This document shows, piece by piece, positions 1 through 7,627 of a stretch of DNA of 56,737 nt. Below the pieces are notes generated by a model. It saw only the letters and a list, made by a program, of their open reading frames with translations, did not search any database and was not told the DNA's origin. Position numbers and translations under genes: made by a program. Within the stretch, counting starts at the first letter, position 1, and every line of letters starts with the position of its first letter. This DNA is from an uncultured Treponema sp. (lineage in GTDB: Bacteria > Spirochaetota > Spirochaetia > Treponematales > Treponemataceae), in contig CAMVHR010000017.1 in the NCBI GenBank assembly GCA_947167345.1, forward strand, positions 1-56,737, given 5' to 3'.

Positions 1-1284
1 TACAGCACGCTTTCTAATACGCTCTACCTGCTCAGGTTTTACGTCTGGCAAAGAAGCAATAACCTTGTCAACATCGCCAGAATAAGTCTGCAATAAAGTT
101 GTAAGCTGTCGGAACGGAATCTGGTAAGGCATTACAGAAGGCATTCCAGGCTCAACCTGACTAAGCTCATAAACACGCTTTTCCTGACGCTCAAGATTTT
201 CACTCTTAGCCTTGTCAATGCCCCATGCAATGCGTTCTGTACGGTCATAGGCTTCATACATGGTAATTACGTCAAGGTCAAAACTTATTGAGAACTCATG
301 GTCAACCTTGTTCACCGCAAAAATGTAGCGCAACACTTCCGGCTGATAAACAAGAAGAGCATCTACAAGAGAAATAACCTTTCCCTTGGAAGAAGACATC
401 TTTCCTGGCACGCCCTTAAGCTTTACAAAGTCATACTTCATTGTAACAGGTGCATCCCAGTCATAAATCTTTTTGCTTACAAGCTTTGCAGTATCGTAGC
501 TTCCACCCGGACTGATGTGGTCTTTTCCACCCGGTTCAAAAACAACCTTTTCTTCATTCCAACGCATAGGCCAGTCTACACGCCAACCAAGCTTGAATTC
601 CTTGCTTGTACGCAAGTCTCCGTGCTCCTCGTGACCACAGCTCGTACACTTGTAGCTCACGCCATACTCACCGTCATAACCAGTTATTTCAGTAGTATCT
701 TTATTACACTTGCAGCAGAATGCAGCTACCGGCCAGTACACATCGGAATCCTTCATCTTATGTTCATCATCACGGTAATTGTTCAGGCACCACTTTATAA
801 GGTCGCGGTTCTGCATTGCTTTTTTCATGCCCTCTGCATAGCGGTTGTCACGGTAGCGGCTTGCCTGATACAGGAATTCAGGATGAATGCCAACCCGTGG
901 CAACTCCTGTTCTATGTCAACCTCATGATGACGCGCATAATTTTCGTTACGGCCAAATGTATCAGGAACCATTGTAATTGGGTATCTAAGATATTTTTCC
1001 AAAACTTCAGGCTGAGGCATGTTTGCAGGAACTTTGCGGAATACATCATAATCATCCCAAGAATAGATAAAACGGACGTTCTTGCCCCTATCACGGAGTG
1101 CACGAACAATCAAATCTACAGTAATTATTTCACGGAAGTTTCCAATGTGAACAGTTCCAGATGGCGTAATGCCAGAAGCACAGGTATAAGAAGGAAGGTC
1201 TCCTTTCTGCTTTATGATTCGGTCTGCCTGCTGGTCTGCCCAGTGGCATAATTCTTTTAAGTCTCTAGATGTTTCGTTACTCAT
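1..1284 (-). CDS. lysS: Lysyl-tRNA synthetase, class I (3' part missing)
   Basis: Charges tRNA-Lys with lysine in the cytoplasm. The reverse strand reads without a stop from ATG at 1284 to the window edge, giving 428 residues. The class I signatures are visible: HIGN near residue 47 and KMSSSKG near residue 330. Between them is a four-cysteine metal-binding region (CCKC, then CTSCGHEEHG). This is the archaeal-type LysRS1 used by spirochaetes instead of the common class II enzyme. Family members are somewhat over 500 residues, so roughly the last 100 lie outside the window. A promoter ends 9 nt before the ATG and there is no Shine-Dalgarno, so translation may start on a very short leader. The upstream neighbour is the SPOR-domain gene, 27 nt away on the same strand. 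Confidence 0.95.
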   Translation of the reverse strand, partial: MSNETSRDLKELCHWADQQADRIIKQKGDLPSYTCASGITPSGTVHIGNFREIITVDLIVRALRDRGKNVRFIYSWDDYDVFRKVPANMPQPEVLEKYLRYPITMVPDTFGRNENYARHHEVDIEQELPRVGIHPEFLYQASRYRDNRYAEGMKKAMQNRDLIKWCLNNYRDDEHKMKDSDVYWPVAAFCCKCNKDTTEITGYDGEYGVSYKCTSCGHEEHGDLRTSKEFKLGWRVDWPMRWNEEKVVFEPGGKDHISPGGSYDTAKLVSKKIYDWDAPVTMKYDFVKLKGVPGKMSSSKGKVISLVDALLVYQPEVLRYIFAVNKVDHEFSISFDLDVITMYEAYDRTERIAWGIDKAKSENLERQEKRVYELSQVEPGMPSVMPYQIPFRQLTTLLQTYSGDVDKVIASLPDVKPEQVERIRKRAV

Positions 1285-1293
1285 AATTGTTAG

Positions 1294-1322
1294 AGTATAT
1301 CCAAAAACTCATTACTTTTCAA
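1294..1322 (-). promoter_or_regulatory. Promoter for lysS
   Basis: On the minus strand TTGAAA (1322-1317), a 17-nt spacer and TATACT (1299-1294) form a good sigma-70-type promoter. Only 9 nt separate the -10 from the lysS ATG. The -35 overlaps the last codons of the upstream SPOR gene, so lysS can be transcribed independently. Confidence 0.6.
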
Positions 1323-2316
1323 TCATATAGCAGTCAAATCCAGCAGCCTTAAGTTTCTTTCCCATAGTCAGATCAGAGTTTTCATCCACAACAACAAGAT
1401 AACGAGTTTCTCCATCGGAACGGGTTTCTGCAAGTATATAGCCTACAAATCCTGCAGCATCAAGTTTTTCAACCAGCTTATCAGCATTTTCCTTTACTTT
1501 AAAAAAACCAGCCTGCTGTTTCTTTTTGCTATGAACGGGAGATTCTGTTTTTGAATTTAACTGCTGAGAAGCTTCTACTGCAGGATCATTCCAAACAGTC
1601 TCTTTGTCAGAAGCCCGTGGAACAAAGTACCAGAAAGGAATTGTCATTATTTGATTTTTTCCGTCAATTATTGCAACTTCGGGACTTTCCGGGTAGTCTT
1701 TCTTCAAAGCATCTGAATAGGAACTGTCATTCGTAAGATACCACAAGGTAAACAGGACAGTAGATCTTACGCATTGCATTGAAGAATCTTCGGCAAAAGA
1801 GTTTAAGTTTGCAATGACGCCCTTTGTTTCATAAAAATCCTGAGCCTTGCACAACGAGCTCCATGCAGAATAAAGGCGCTTTTGGGCTATAATAGACGTA
1901 TCCTTTGAATAAATCACAGGAAGGGCATCAAGATATTTGTCTGCACTTACAAAATCTCCCGCACCAAGACTTGCTCTGGCAGCGTAAAGATAAAGCTGTT
2001 CATTCGAAGCCTTGGGCATTCCCTTCGCATCTTCTTCCTCTATTGCAGCTGCATCGGAATATGAAACGGCCGCTTCGGCATAATAGCCGAGTTGTTCCTG
2101 TAAAGTACCTGTAAAATACAATATGGAACGCCGTTCTTTTTCTGAAGATGCAAGGACTATATGGCTTGTAAGGTAAGAAAGGCTCTGCTGAACATCATCT
2201 TTTAAAAGCGCATTTGCCCTCAACGTTAGGGCAGACTTTGCACCTGTGTCCATTGAACCGGCATGGACACTAACGGCAATAAAACAAAAAAGAATGACAG
2301 CAGACAATTTCCTCAT
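1312..2316 (-). CDS. Secreted SPOR-domain protein
   Basis: 334 residues. It has a signal peptide (residues 1-19, ending SVHAG) and a long helical middle part rich in Ala, Tyr and Leu pairs resembling degenerate TPR helices (about 30-220). The C-terminal segment (about 265-334) reads as a SPOR domain: QAGFFKVKENADKLVEKL, then TRYLVVV and KLKAAGFDCYMI. SPOR domains bind denuded glycan strands of peptidoglycan, so the protein probably acts in the periplasm at sites of cell-wall remodelling; that role is inferred from the family. The gene begins 6 nt after the LapA-like gene and is probably co-transcribed with it. The TPR-like reading is weaker than the SPOR assignment. Confidence 0.8.
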   Translation of the reverse strand: MRKLSAVILFCFIAVSVHAGSMDTGAKSALTLRANALLKDDVQQSLSYLTSHIVLASSEKERRSILYFTGTLQEQLGYYAEAAVSYSDAAAIEEEDAKGMPKASNEQLYLYAARASLGAGDFVSADKYLDALPVIYSKDTSIIAQKRLYSAWSSLCKAQDFYETKGVIANLNSFAEDSSMQCVRSTVLFTLWYLTNDSSYSDALKKDYPESPEVAIIDGKNQIMTIPFWYFVPRASDKETVWNDPAVEASQQLNSKTESPVHSKKKQQAGFFKVKENADKLVEKLDAAGFVGYILAETRSDGETRYLVVVDENSDLTMGKKLKAAGFDCYMIEK

Positions 2317-2322
2317 ATTATA

Positions 2323-2754
2323 TTAATCGGCTTCTGACGGAATATGTTCACTATCAGAATATTCAATTGCAGTAGATTCGGAAGAAGAACTTTCAGGCAA
2401 GAGAGGTGCTTCAGCAGCAAGTGAAGGAGATTCTGTAGTGCTGTCAGAGGCAGGTAGCTCCTGTGCCACTGGCTTTTTTGCTTTTTTATCCTTTTTTTCC
2501 TGCTTAGCTTGAATTTTCTTAGCCTTTTTATCAGCTTTCAGAATTTTTTTGTCTTCACGAGTAACACGCCTGCCCATTGTAAATGGAAGCGTTATAATGA
2601 CTCCCGCCATTACAGAAACTATAATGGTAATGAATACAGGAACATTTTCAAACTTATGAATAATCCAGACATCGCAGGAATTTTCAAGATTTTTACCGGT
2701 AAATACAGCCGTAAGGACTGCTACAATAAGCATTACAATTAATTTGATAGGCAT
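2323..2754 (-). CDS. LapA-like inner-membrane protein
   Basis: 143 residues. Two hydrophobic segments (about 3-20 and 40-60) are joined by a short loop in the pattern of LapA/DUF1049 proteins. A Lys-rich, probably coiled-coil stretch follows (about 65-95), then a Ser/Glu/Pro-rich acidic tail. In enterobacteria LapA helps tune lipopolysaccharide synthesis; treponemes generally lack classical LPS, so the role here is unknown. The -10 box ends 6 nt before the ATG with no Shine-Dalgarno, so the transcript probably starts at the ATG itself. It is the first gene of a likely operon with the SPOR protein. Confidence 0.65.
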   Translation of the reverse strand: MPIKLIVMLIVAVLTAVFTGKNLENSCDVWIIHKFENVPVFITIIVSVMAGVIITLPFTMGRRVTREDKKILKADKKAKKIQAKQEKKDKKAKKPVAQELPASDSTTESPSLAAEAPLLPESSSSESTAIEYSDSEHIPSEAD

Positions 2755-2760
2755 AGGTTA

Positions 2761-2790
2761 AGTATATACCAAAACACTATTAAAAGTCTA
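2761..2790 (-). promoter_or_regulatory. Promoter for the LapA-like gene (leaderless)
   Basis: Minus strand TAGACT (2790-2785), an 18-nt spacer and TATACT (2766-2761). The 6-nt gap to the ATG at 2754 places the expected +1 on the start codon. Confidence 0.55.
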
Positions 2791-2822
2791 TCTATATGAA
2801 GGACGCCTAACGTATCTGGTCT

Positions 2823-3437
2823 TTAAATAAAATTAGTCCATGCACGATTTTCTTTTTCTGGCAGACCGAATTTTTCTTTACCAAGTGCAATTGATTTTAT
2901 AAGAAAGCTCATGTTACGGGCAAGAACACGCAAAGTTTGCATTCCTTCCGCATCCTGTTCCGCCTGACCTGGAGCACCTCCATGGATATTGTTCCAGTAC
3001 TGGCTAGAAGCAACAGGCATTCCGCTTATCGTAAAAAATTTGTTTACAACATCAAAAGATGCCGTTGTTCCGCCTCTTCGGGCGCAAACAAAACCGGCAC
3101 CAACTTTCATTGTCTTGTCAAAATTCGTGCTGTAAAAAAGCCTCTGCAAAAAAGCCTGGACAGTAGCATTTGGAGCAGAATAATAAACAGGAGTTCCAAC
3201 AACAAGCCCGTCAGCATCCTTAAATTTAGCTGCAAACTCATTTACGGCATCGTCAAAAACACACTGCCCCAACTCACTGCACCTGCCACAGGCAATGCAT
3301 CCGCGGATATCCTTGTTGCCTATATTGAAAATCTCTGTTTCAATTCCCTGTTCACAAAAGATTTTTTTCATTTCGTTAAGACCAAGCAACGTGTTGCTGT
3401 TTTGTCTAGGGCTTCCATTTACAAGCAGAACCTTCAT
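2823..3437 (-). CDS. NADPH-dependent FMN reductase / iron-sulfur flavoprotein
   Basis: 204 residues of the flavodoxin-like FMN reductase superfamily. The N-terminal phosphate-binding loop is NGSPRQNSNT (residues 7-16). A CIACGRC motif with a following Cys (about 47-60) resembles the cluster-binding cysteines of archaeal/clostridial iron-sulfur flavoproteins. The GTPVYY motif, a flavin contact, lies near residue 100. Such proteins shuttle electrons or reduce quinones or metals in anaerobes. A clean promoter and an AAGGAG Shine-Dalgarno six bases before the ATG show it is a separate unit from the nitrogenase-like operon upstream, although it lies directly after it. A redox link to that operon is only suggested by position. 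Confidence 0.85.
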   Translation of the reverse strand: MKVLLVNGSPRQNSNTLLGLNEMKKIFCEQGIETEIFNIGNKDIRGCIACGRCSELGQCVFDDAVNEFAAKFKDADGLVVGTPVYYSAPNATVQAFLQRLFYSTNFDKTMKVGAGFVCARRGGTTASFDVVNKFFTISGMPVASSQYWNNIHGGAPGQAEQDAEGMQTLRVLARNMSFLIKSIALGKEKFGLPEKENRAWTNFI

Positions 3438-3470
3438 TTACGACTCCTTACACTTACACTTTTCAAGTCC

Positions 3471-3500
3471 ATTATATGCACGAATATCAACATTTGTAAA
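3471..3500 (-). promoter_or_regulatory. Promoter for the flavoprotein gene
   Basis: Minus strand TTTACA (3500-3495), an 18-nt spacer and TATAAT (3476-3471). The leader of about 25-30 nt carries AAGGAG at 3449-3444. Confidence 0.65.
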
Positions 3501-3530
3501 GAAATATAAACCGCAGTACAGATGCATTTT

Positions 3531-3555
3531 CTGCCTGTGTTATTTACACAGGCAG
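3531..3555 (-). terminator. Perfect hairpin after the nitrogenase-like operon
   Basis: CTGCCTGTGT and ACACAGGCAG form a perfect 10-bp stem with a 5-nt TATTT loop, just downstream of the substrate-binding protein gene. Neither side carries a U-run, so it may be an mRNA 3'-end stabiliser or a Rho-associated structure rather than a classical intrinsic terminator. Confidence 0.45.
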
Positions 3556-3565
3556 ATTACACAGA

Positions 3566-4663
3566 CTACGGCAGACTGTAAGCGAAATTCGGATACAAGT
3601 TGTTATGGCTGACAAAGAAATCCCACATATCTTTGTAGAACGAATCGTCCGAAAACTCCTTTATAACTTCAGAAAGTGCATTCGCATACACATCTATGTT
3701 AAAGAATTCCGGGAGCGGACGGTCGAGTCCAAGAGTTTCGTAAACGGCAAGGCTTCCGTTGTAATTTGGATCCGGGTTATGGGTGCGACCTTGAGTTTTA
3801 TCCAGATTGTAAAGATAATCGTACACCAAGTCTTCTTCTACGCCAGAGGTATTTGACATTTCCTTGGAGAGAGCCTTTTTGTCGCCTGTCTTATAGTCCT
3901 TGAACGCGCGTATATGTGCTTTCAAAAGCCTTTTATATGCATCCTTTTCGCTTGCAAATTTGTCGGCATTCGCCGTTTGCCGGCAGCAGACATAATCATT
4001 TTCAAGTGACGTGAGAGGGAATAGATAAACAAGTCCCATGTTCTTGCCCGTTTCGACAAAATCAGGTCCGATGATGACGATATCTGCGTTACCCTTTTGT
4101 ACAGCGGCAAGTTCTTCCGGTTGCCCTGGAATGATTTTGTACTTTACGTCTTTCTCAGGTTCAAGATTATATGTGCTTTTGAGCGCGGCCTTTGAAATAA
4201 TCTCACCGATTGAGAAAGGCTGGACGGTTATTGTCAGTCCCTTCCAATTGGCAGGATTTGTTATATCGGGGTTTTCTGCGGCGACTTTCGGATTTGCCAG
4301 CAGAACCATTCCTCCGTTCATAGCTCCACCGTAAATGATGATGTTACCGCCAGTTCCACCATATTTGAGGGGGAAAGCCAAGTCATTGTACGCCCCATCG
4401 ACTTTACCAATGCTCTCCGACTCAAAAATTTGTTCTCGTTCCAACGGAATAACGTTTACCTGCACGTCATAGTCTGCGAAATACCGCTTTCCAAGTTCAA
4501 AGAGAGGATTCAATGCATGGCTTGACGCCCCCTTGGCAAACGTAAGGGAATATGAAGGAGAAGATGCTTTTTCAACTTTCTTTTCCTTACAAGAAATAGC
4601 AAGAATTGCTAAAACCGTGCATGAAACAACAAGCAAAAAATTCTTTTTGATTCTTTTTTCCAT
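3566..4663 (-). CDS. ABC transporter substrate-binding lipoprotein (NMT1/SsuA-like)
   Basis: 365 residues. The signal sequence ends in the lipobox LAISC (Cys near residue 25), so it should be a lipoprotein. The mature part has the layout of NMT1/SsuA-type periplasmic binding proteins for sulfonate, nitrate, taurine or thiamine-precursor uptake. These motifs are visible: LTFAKGASSHALNPLFELG, a TITVQPFSIGEII turn, and NADIVIIGPDFVETGKNMG. It starts 17 nt after the NifK-like gene with GAGG ahead of the ATG, so it belongs to that operon. No permease or ATPase gene is in the window. In sulfur-salvage nitrogenase-like clusters a binding protein of this kind could capture the organosulfur substrate; that is inference from context. 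Confidence 0.8.
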   Translation of the reverse strand: MEKRIKKNFLLVVSCTVLAILAISCKEKKVEKASSPSYSLTFAKGASSHALNPLFELGKRYFADYDVQVNVIPLEREQIFESESIGKVDGAYNDLAFPLKYGGTGGNIIIYGGAMNGGMVLLANPKVAAENPDITNPANWKGLTITVQPFSIGEIISKAALKSTYNLEPEKDVKYKIIPGQPEELAAVQKGNADIVIIGPDFVETGKNMGLVYLFPLTSLENDYVCCRQTANADKFASEKDAYKRLLKAHIRAFKDYKTGDKKALSKEMSNTSGVEEDLVYDYLYNLDKTQGRTHNPDPNYNGSLAVYETLGLDRPLPEFFNIDVYANALSEVIKEFSDDSFYKDMWDFFVSHNNLYPNFAYSLP

Positions 4664-4680
4664 CTTTGTACCTCATATTG

Positions 4681-6036
4681 TCAGGCAAGTTTTGCCTGAT
4701 ATGTCTGATTTGTAATCGTCTTGCCTTCAAAAAGACTATTGTAAATATCTTCAAGAAGATGCAGACCTCCTTCATAGCCAACATAACTTTTTGAAACAAT
4801 CAGCTGCTGATTTATTGGGGCAGAAAAATAACGGAACAAATTTCCGCTTTCCTTCGTGTAAGACTTTTCCCAGTCACTGCCCAATACAAGGGCACGATTG
4901 GTTTTCTGCAAGACAGGTTCCAGTTTTTGACGAATAATCTCAGAATCAATTTCAAAAAACAAATTGTCCTTGTACTCAGGAAATTCCGCGGCAAAAATTT
5001 TTAGCAAATTCGTCTCATTTTTCTGATTCGGATTGTCAGTTACAAAAACTGCATTCGGAATAAAGCCCACTTCATCTTCAAGATATTTCGTAACACCGAA
5101 TGAAGTCAGGCTGTCTCCAGTAACAAAAAGTTCAAAAGGAAGATTGTTCTGCAATGTAGAAAAAAAATCAGCAGTATCAACAAAGTATTCATAATAAAGC
5201 TTTTCTTCTCTCTTAATCACTTCATTAATAAAACTTTCACTGATGCCTGCAAATTTTCCAACCTCACGCAAAAATCTGCTAGACTGACTGCCACCAACAG
5301 GGAGAATCGGATAATGCAGATATGGTGTACCATATTTTTTTTGCAGATGCTCTACAATCTCAAGCCCAACCCATGGAGAAACAAGCAGGTTGAACTGAGC
5401 ATTCGGAATGTTCTTCCACTCAGAAATTCCTTCCGAAGACACTCCAAAAAGAATGTTTACTTTCAAACCTATCTTTTCAAGCAATATTTTCAGCTGCTGA
5501 AAATCCCCTCGCCAGAAAGGATTTTGGGAAGGAACATCTGCAAAGACGTTGACAAGACCTTTCTGCACTACAGGTTCTGCATTGCCTACAAACTGGTCTA
5601 TTATCGCATTCACAACGATTTCGTGCCCATTGTAGGCGGAACCTTTGAATCCCGGAGTTTCCGCCCCAACGACAGGAGCTCCGCCTTCCGCAAATTCCTT
5701 CGCAATCTCAACTGTATTATCACCTATGATTCCTGCCGTACAGCCAGAAAGTGCAACAAACAAGTCTCCTTTCATAATCTGAAGGGCACCTTCAATTTCG
5801 CTGCGCAAATCTTTTTCGCCGCCAAAAACGACATCTGATTCATCTGTGTTAGTTGACGGAACCTGGTTTCCACCAGCATAAGATTCTCCATGATTTCCAA
5901 GACGCGTAAAACCTGAGACAACAGCAGAACAGCCGGGACCTGCATGAACAATAGGAATTGCATGTGGAATTGCAAGAACAGTTGCCTGTGCCCCCAAAGC
6001 ACATGTATATCGTGGCTGTGAAATTTCAGTATTCAT
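4681..6036 (-). CDS. Nitrogenase component 1-type protein, beta (NifK-like) subunit
   Basis: 451 residues of the oxidoreductase/nitrogenase component 1 family. Three cysteines sit where NifK carries its P-cluster ligands: Cys12 (YTCALGA), Cys36 (HAGPGCSAVV) and Cys99 (LSGCTAGIIGDN). All three are retained, so a bridging Fe-S cluster with the alpha-like partner is likely. The ATG follows AGGAGGGA placed inside the last codons of the alpha gene; the two genes abut and are translationally coupled. Length and N-terminus are shorter than true NifK. It most resembles the nitrogenase-like proteins (groups IV-VI) of anaerobes, one branch of which is methylthio-alkane reductase. No NifH-like reductase lies in the window, so the electron donor must be encoded elsewhere. 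The substrate is not readable from sequence. Confidence 0.85.
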   Translation of the reverse strand: MNTEISQPRYTCALGAQATVLAIPHAIPIVHAGPGCSAVVSGFTRLGNHGESYAGGNQVPSTNTDESDVVFGGEKDLRSEIEGALQIMKGDLFVALSGCTAGIIGDNTVEIAKEFAEGGAPVVGAETPGFKGSAYNGHEIVVNAIIDQFVGNAEPVVQKGLVNVFADVPSQNPFWRGDFQQLKILLEKIGLKVNILFGVSSEGISEWKNIPNAQFNLLVSPWVGLEIVEHLQKKYGTPYLHYPILPVGGSQSSRFLREVGKFAGISESFINEVIKREEKLYYEYFVDTADFFSTLQNNLPFELFVTGDSLTSFGVTKYLEDEVGFIPNAVFVTDNPNQKNETNLLKIFAAEFPEYKDNLFFEIDSEIIRQKLEPVLQKTNRALVLGSDWEKSYTKESGNLFRYFSAPINQQLIVSKSYVGYEGGLHLLEDIYNSLFEGKTITNQTYQAKLA

Positions 6037-7497
6037 TTAAATCCCTCCTACAAAATGGAATGCATCAGTCGTATCGTTAAGCCACCAGTCTGTATACGGA
6101 AACTCAACATGACTTGCAATGTTCTTGTATAATTTTTTTGTCTTAAGGATCTTCTGTATCCTCTGTCCAAGTTCAATGATTCCGTTGTAACCTACACACT
6201 TGTTTGAATCTCCCTCCATTATTGAAGGAATGCCAAGCTTGTAGCCAAGTACAGTCAGTGCCGGATGACGTACTATAAGAAAATCAGGATCAAGCTTAGA
6301 CAGGAATTTTATTACCTGATACGGCTGCTTGTTACAGATAGTGTAATTAGGAACATTTCCGATAGTATCCGTCAGGAATTTTACGGTATTTATTTCCTTT
6401 GTGTCATAAGTCTGATCATGGTGGTAGGTCGTAATTCCGATTACTTCAAGTCCTAAATCATGGCAGACGCTTGCCATGTTGTGTGCATAGGAGGCACCAG
6501 AAAAAATATACACCTTCTTGCCCTTAAAAAATTCGCGCAGGCGGTTCAGCTCATCTTCTATGCGCTCATGCTCGCTTCTGATTGCAGCTTCCACAATGCT
6601 TTGCTTTCCAGTGAATGATGCAACTTCACGAAGCCATCTGTCAGTCCACTGAATTCCATAAGGAGCAGGAGCAATCACCTGAGGAATGCCATAAAGCTTT
6701 TCCAGACGGTCACCTACAAATGTTGCAAGCGTCTCACAGATTGTCGCAGTACATGCTGCTTCCGACATCTGGGAAATTTCATCAACAGAACGGCTTTCCA
6801 CAAGATAGTTAGGACGAAGACCTATTGTTTTTAAAAGCGGAGTAAAAGAATCTACTCCTGAAAAATTAAAGATATTCACCAAATCAGCCTGCTTTTTCTT
6901 CGGAGGCTTTACGGCAGTCTGAAGAATTCCATTAAACGCCGCATCAAAACCTGTTGACCAGATGCGGGACTTAAAACCCTCACATTCAACGGCGAACACA
7001 GGAATTCCAAGTTCATCACTCATTTCTTCTGCAACAGCCTGAACATCATCGCCAACAATTCCAGACGCGCAAGATGTCGTAATATAGATGACTTTCGGAT
7101 TATATCTTTTATAGGCTTCTTCAACGGAATGGCGCAGCTTATTAACACCGCCATAAATCGTATCGGATTCCTGAATGTTCGTACATATTGAGTGATGACT
7201 AAAGCCATCTTTTCCGCGCAAAGTAGCAACATTTGCCATTCCAAGATATCTTTCAGAGACATTCGCATAACATCCGATGGGAGAATGACTTACAACAGCC
7301 GCATCATGGACAGCATACACCTGCATGAACGCACAGCCTTCCTGACAGTTTCCGCACTGACTGAATTTGAAACGTCCTATTTTAAGCTTGTTTTCGCGAG
7401 AAGCTTTATCCAGGCTTTTAGAATCTCCATTATACGTAAGAATCGTGTGTAGACGAGTTTCTCTTATTTCAACTTTCTTTGTTAATGCCAAACCCAT
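6037..7497 (-). CDS. Nitrogenase component 1-type protein, alpha (NifD-like) subunit
   Basis: 486 residues counted from the ATG at 7497. That start is preceded by AGGAGG seven bases upstream; a longer frame opening at 7527 would translate the Shine-Dalgarno itself and is rejected. P-cluster-type cysteines are present: Cys55 (QEGCAF), Cys76 (SPIGCYA) and Cys143 (TTSCASGIVGDD). Two extra cysteines precede the first (Cys48, Cys51). A gap-free alignment from memory to NifD around the Mo-cofactor ligand puts Cys254 (ATICETLATF) at the Cys275 position. The segment matching the cofactor His442 reads GIPSIMEGDSN and has no His. It is therefore a nitrogenase homologue with an altered active site, not a dinitrogenase. 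It pairs with the NifK-like gene immediately downstream and follows the Cys-rich small ORF. Confidence 0.85.
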   Translation of the reverse strand: MGLALTKKVEIRETRLHTILTYNGDSKSLDKASRENKLKIGRFKFSQCGNCQEGCAFMQVYAVHDAAVVSHSPIGCYANVSERYLGMANVATLRGKDGFSHHSICTNIQESDTIYGGVNKLRHSVEEAYKRYNPKVIYITTSCASGIVGDDVQAVAEEMSDELGIPVFAVECEGFKSRIWSTGFDAAFNGILQTAVKPPKKKQADLVNIFNFSGVDSFTPLLKTIGLRPNYLVESRSVDEISQMSEAACTATICETLATFVGDRLEKLYGIPQVIAPAPYGIQWTDRWLREVASFTGKQSIVEAAIRSEHERIEDELNRLREFFKGKKVYIFSGASYAHNMASVCHDLGLEVIGITTYHHDQTYDTKEINTVKFLTDTIGNVPNYTICNKQPYQVIKFLSKLDPDFLIVRHPALTVLGYKLGIPSIMEGDSNKCVGYNGIIELGQRIQKILKTKKLYKNIASHVEFPYTDWWLNDTTDAFHFVGGI

Positions 7498-7507
7498 TTT
7501 GTTCCTC

Positions 7508-7627
7508 CTACAAGGTGAATTTTCCATTCTTTACTTCACAACATTTCTTAGAACAACAAGAAAAAAAGACATGACAACAGGAGTCATAAGAGTGGGGGCA
7601 ATTTTTTAATGCAAAGATTTTTTTCAT
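7508..7627 (-). CDS. 39-residue Cys-rich small protein or leader peptide (overlooked)
   Basis: An ATG at 7627 preceded by AGGAG (7641-7637, 9-nt spacing) opens a 39-codon frame ending in TAG at 7510-7508. It encodes seven cysteines, at positions 10, 17, 18, 24, 25, 29 and 30, plus His12 and His19. The motifs are NCPH, DSCCH, SCCSKKCC, and a short basic end. Six of the Cys codons are TGT-TGT pairs. The stop codon overlaps the AGGAGG that starts the NifD-like gene, so the two are positioned for translational coupling. Nothing about it was recognised from known families. Two readings fit: a cysteine-responsive leader peptide governing the operon, or a real metal- or cluster-binding small subunit. 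It has good initiation signals but no length for a fold without metal. Confidence 0.6.
   Translation of the reverse strand: MKKIFALKNCPHSYDSCCHVFFSCCSKKCCEVKNGKFTL

Noticed and set aside
298-1251. Plus-strand open frame of 317 codons
   Set aside because: It lies entirely opposite lysS, has no initiation signal, and its translation has no protein-like pattern, whereas the minus strand carries HIGN and KMSSSKG.
4681-7497. Genuine nitrogen-fixing dinitrogenase
   Set aside because: The cofactor His is missing, there is no nifH, nifE, nifN or nifB in the locus, and subunit lengths fit nitrogenase-like groups.
7498-7527. Ten-residue N-terminal extension of the NifD-like protein
   Set aside because: These codons include the AGGAGG Shine-Dalgarno of the 7497 start and overlap the Cys-rich ORF in another frame.
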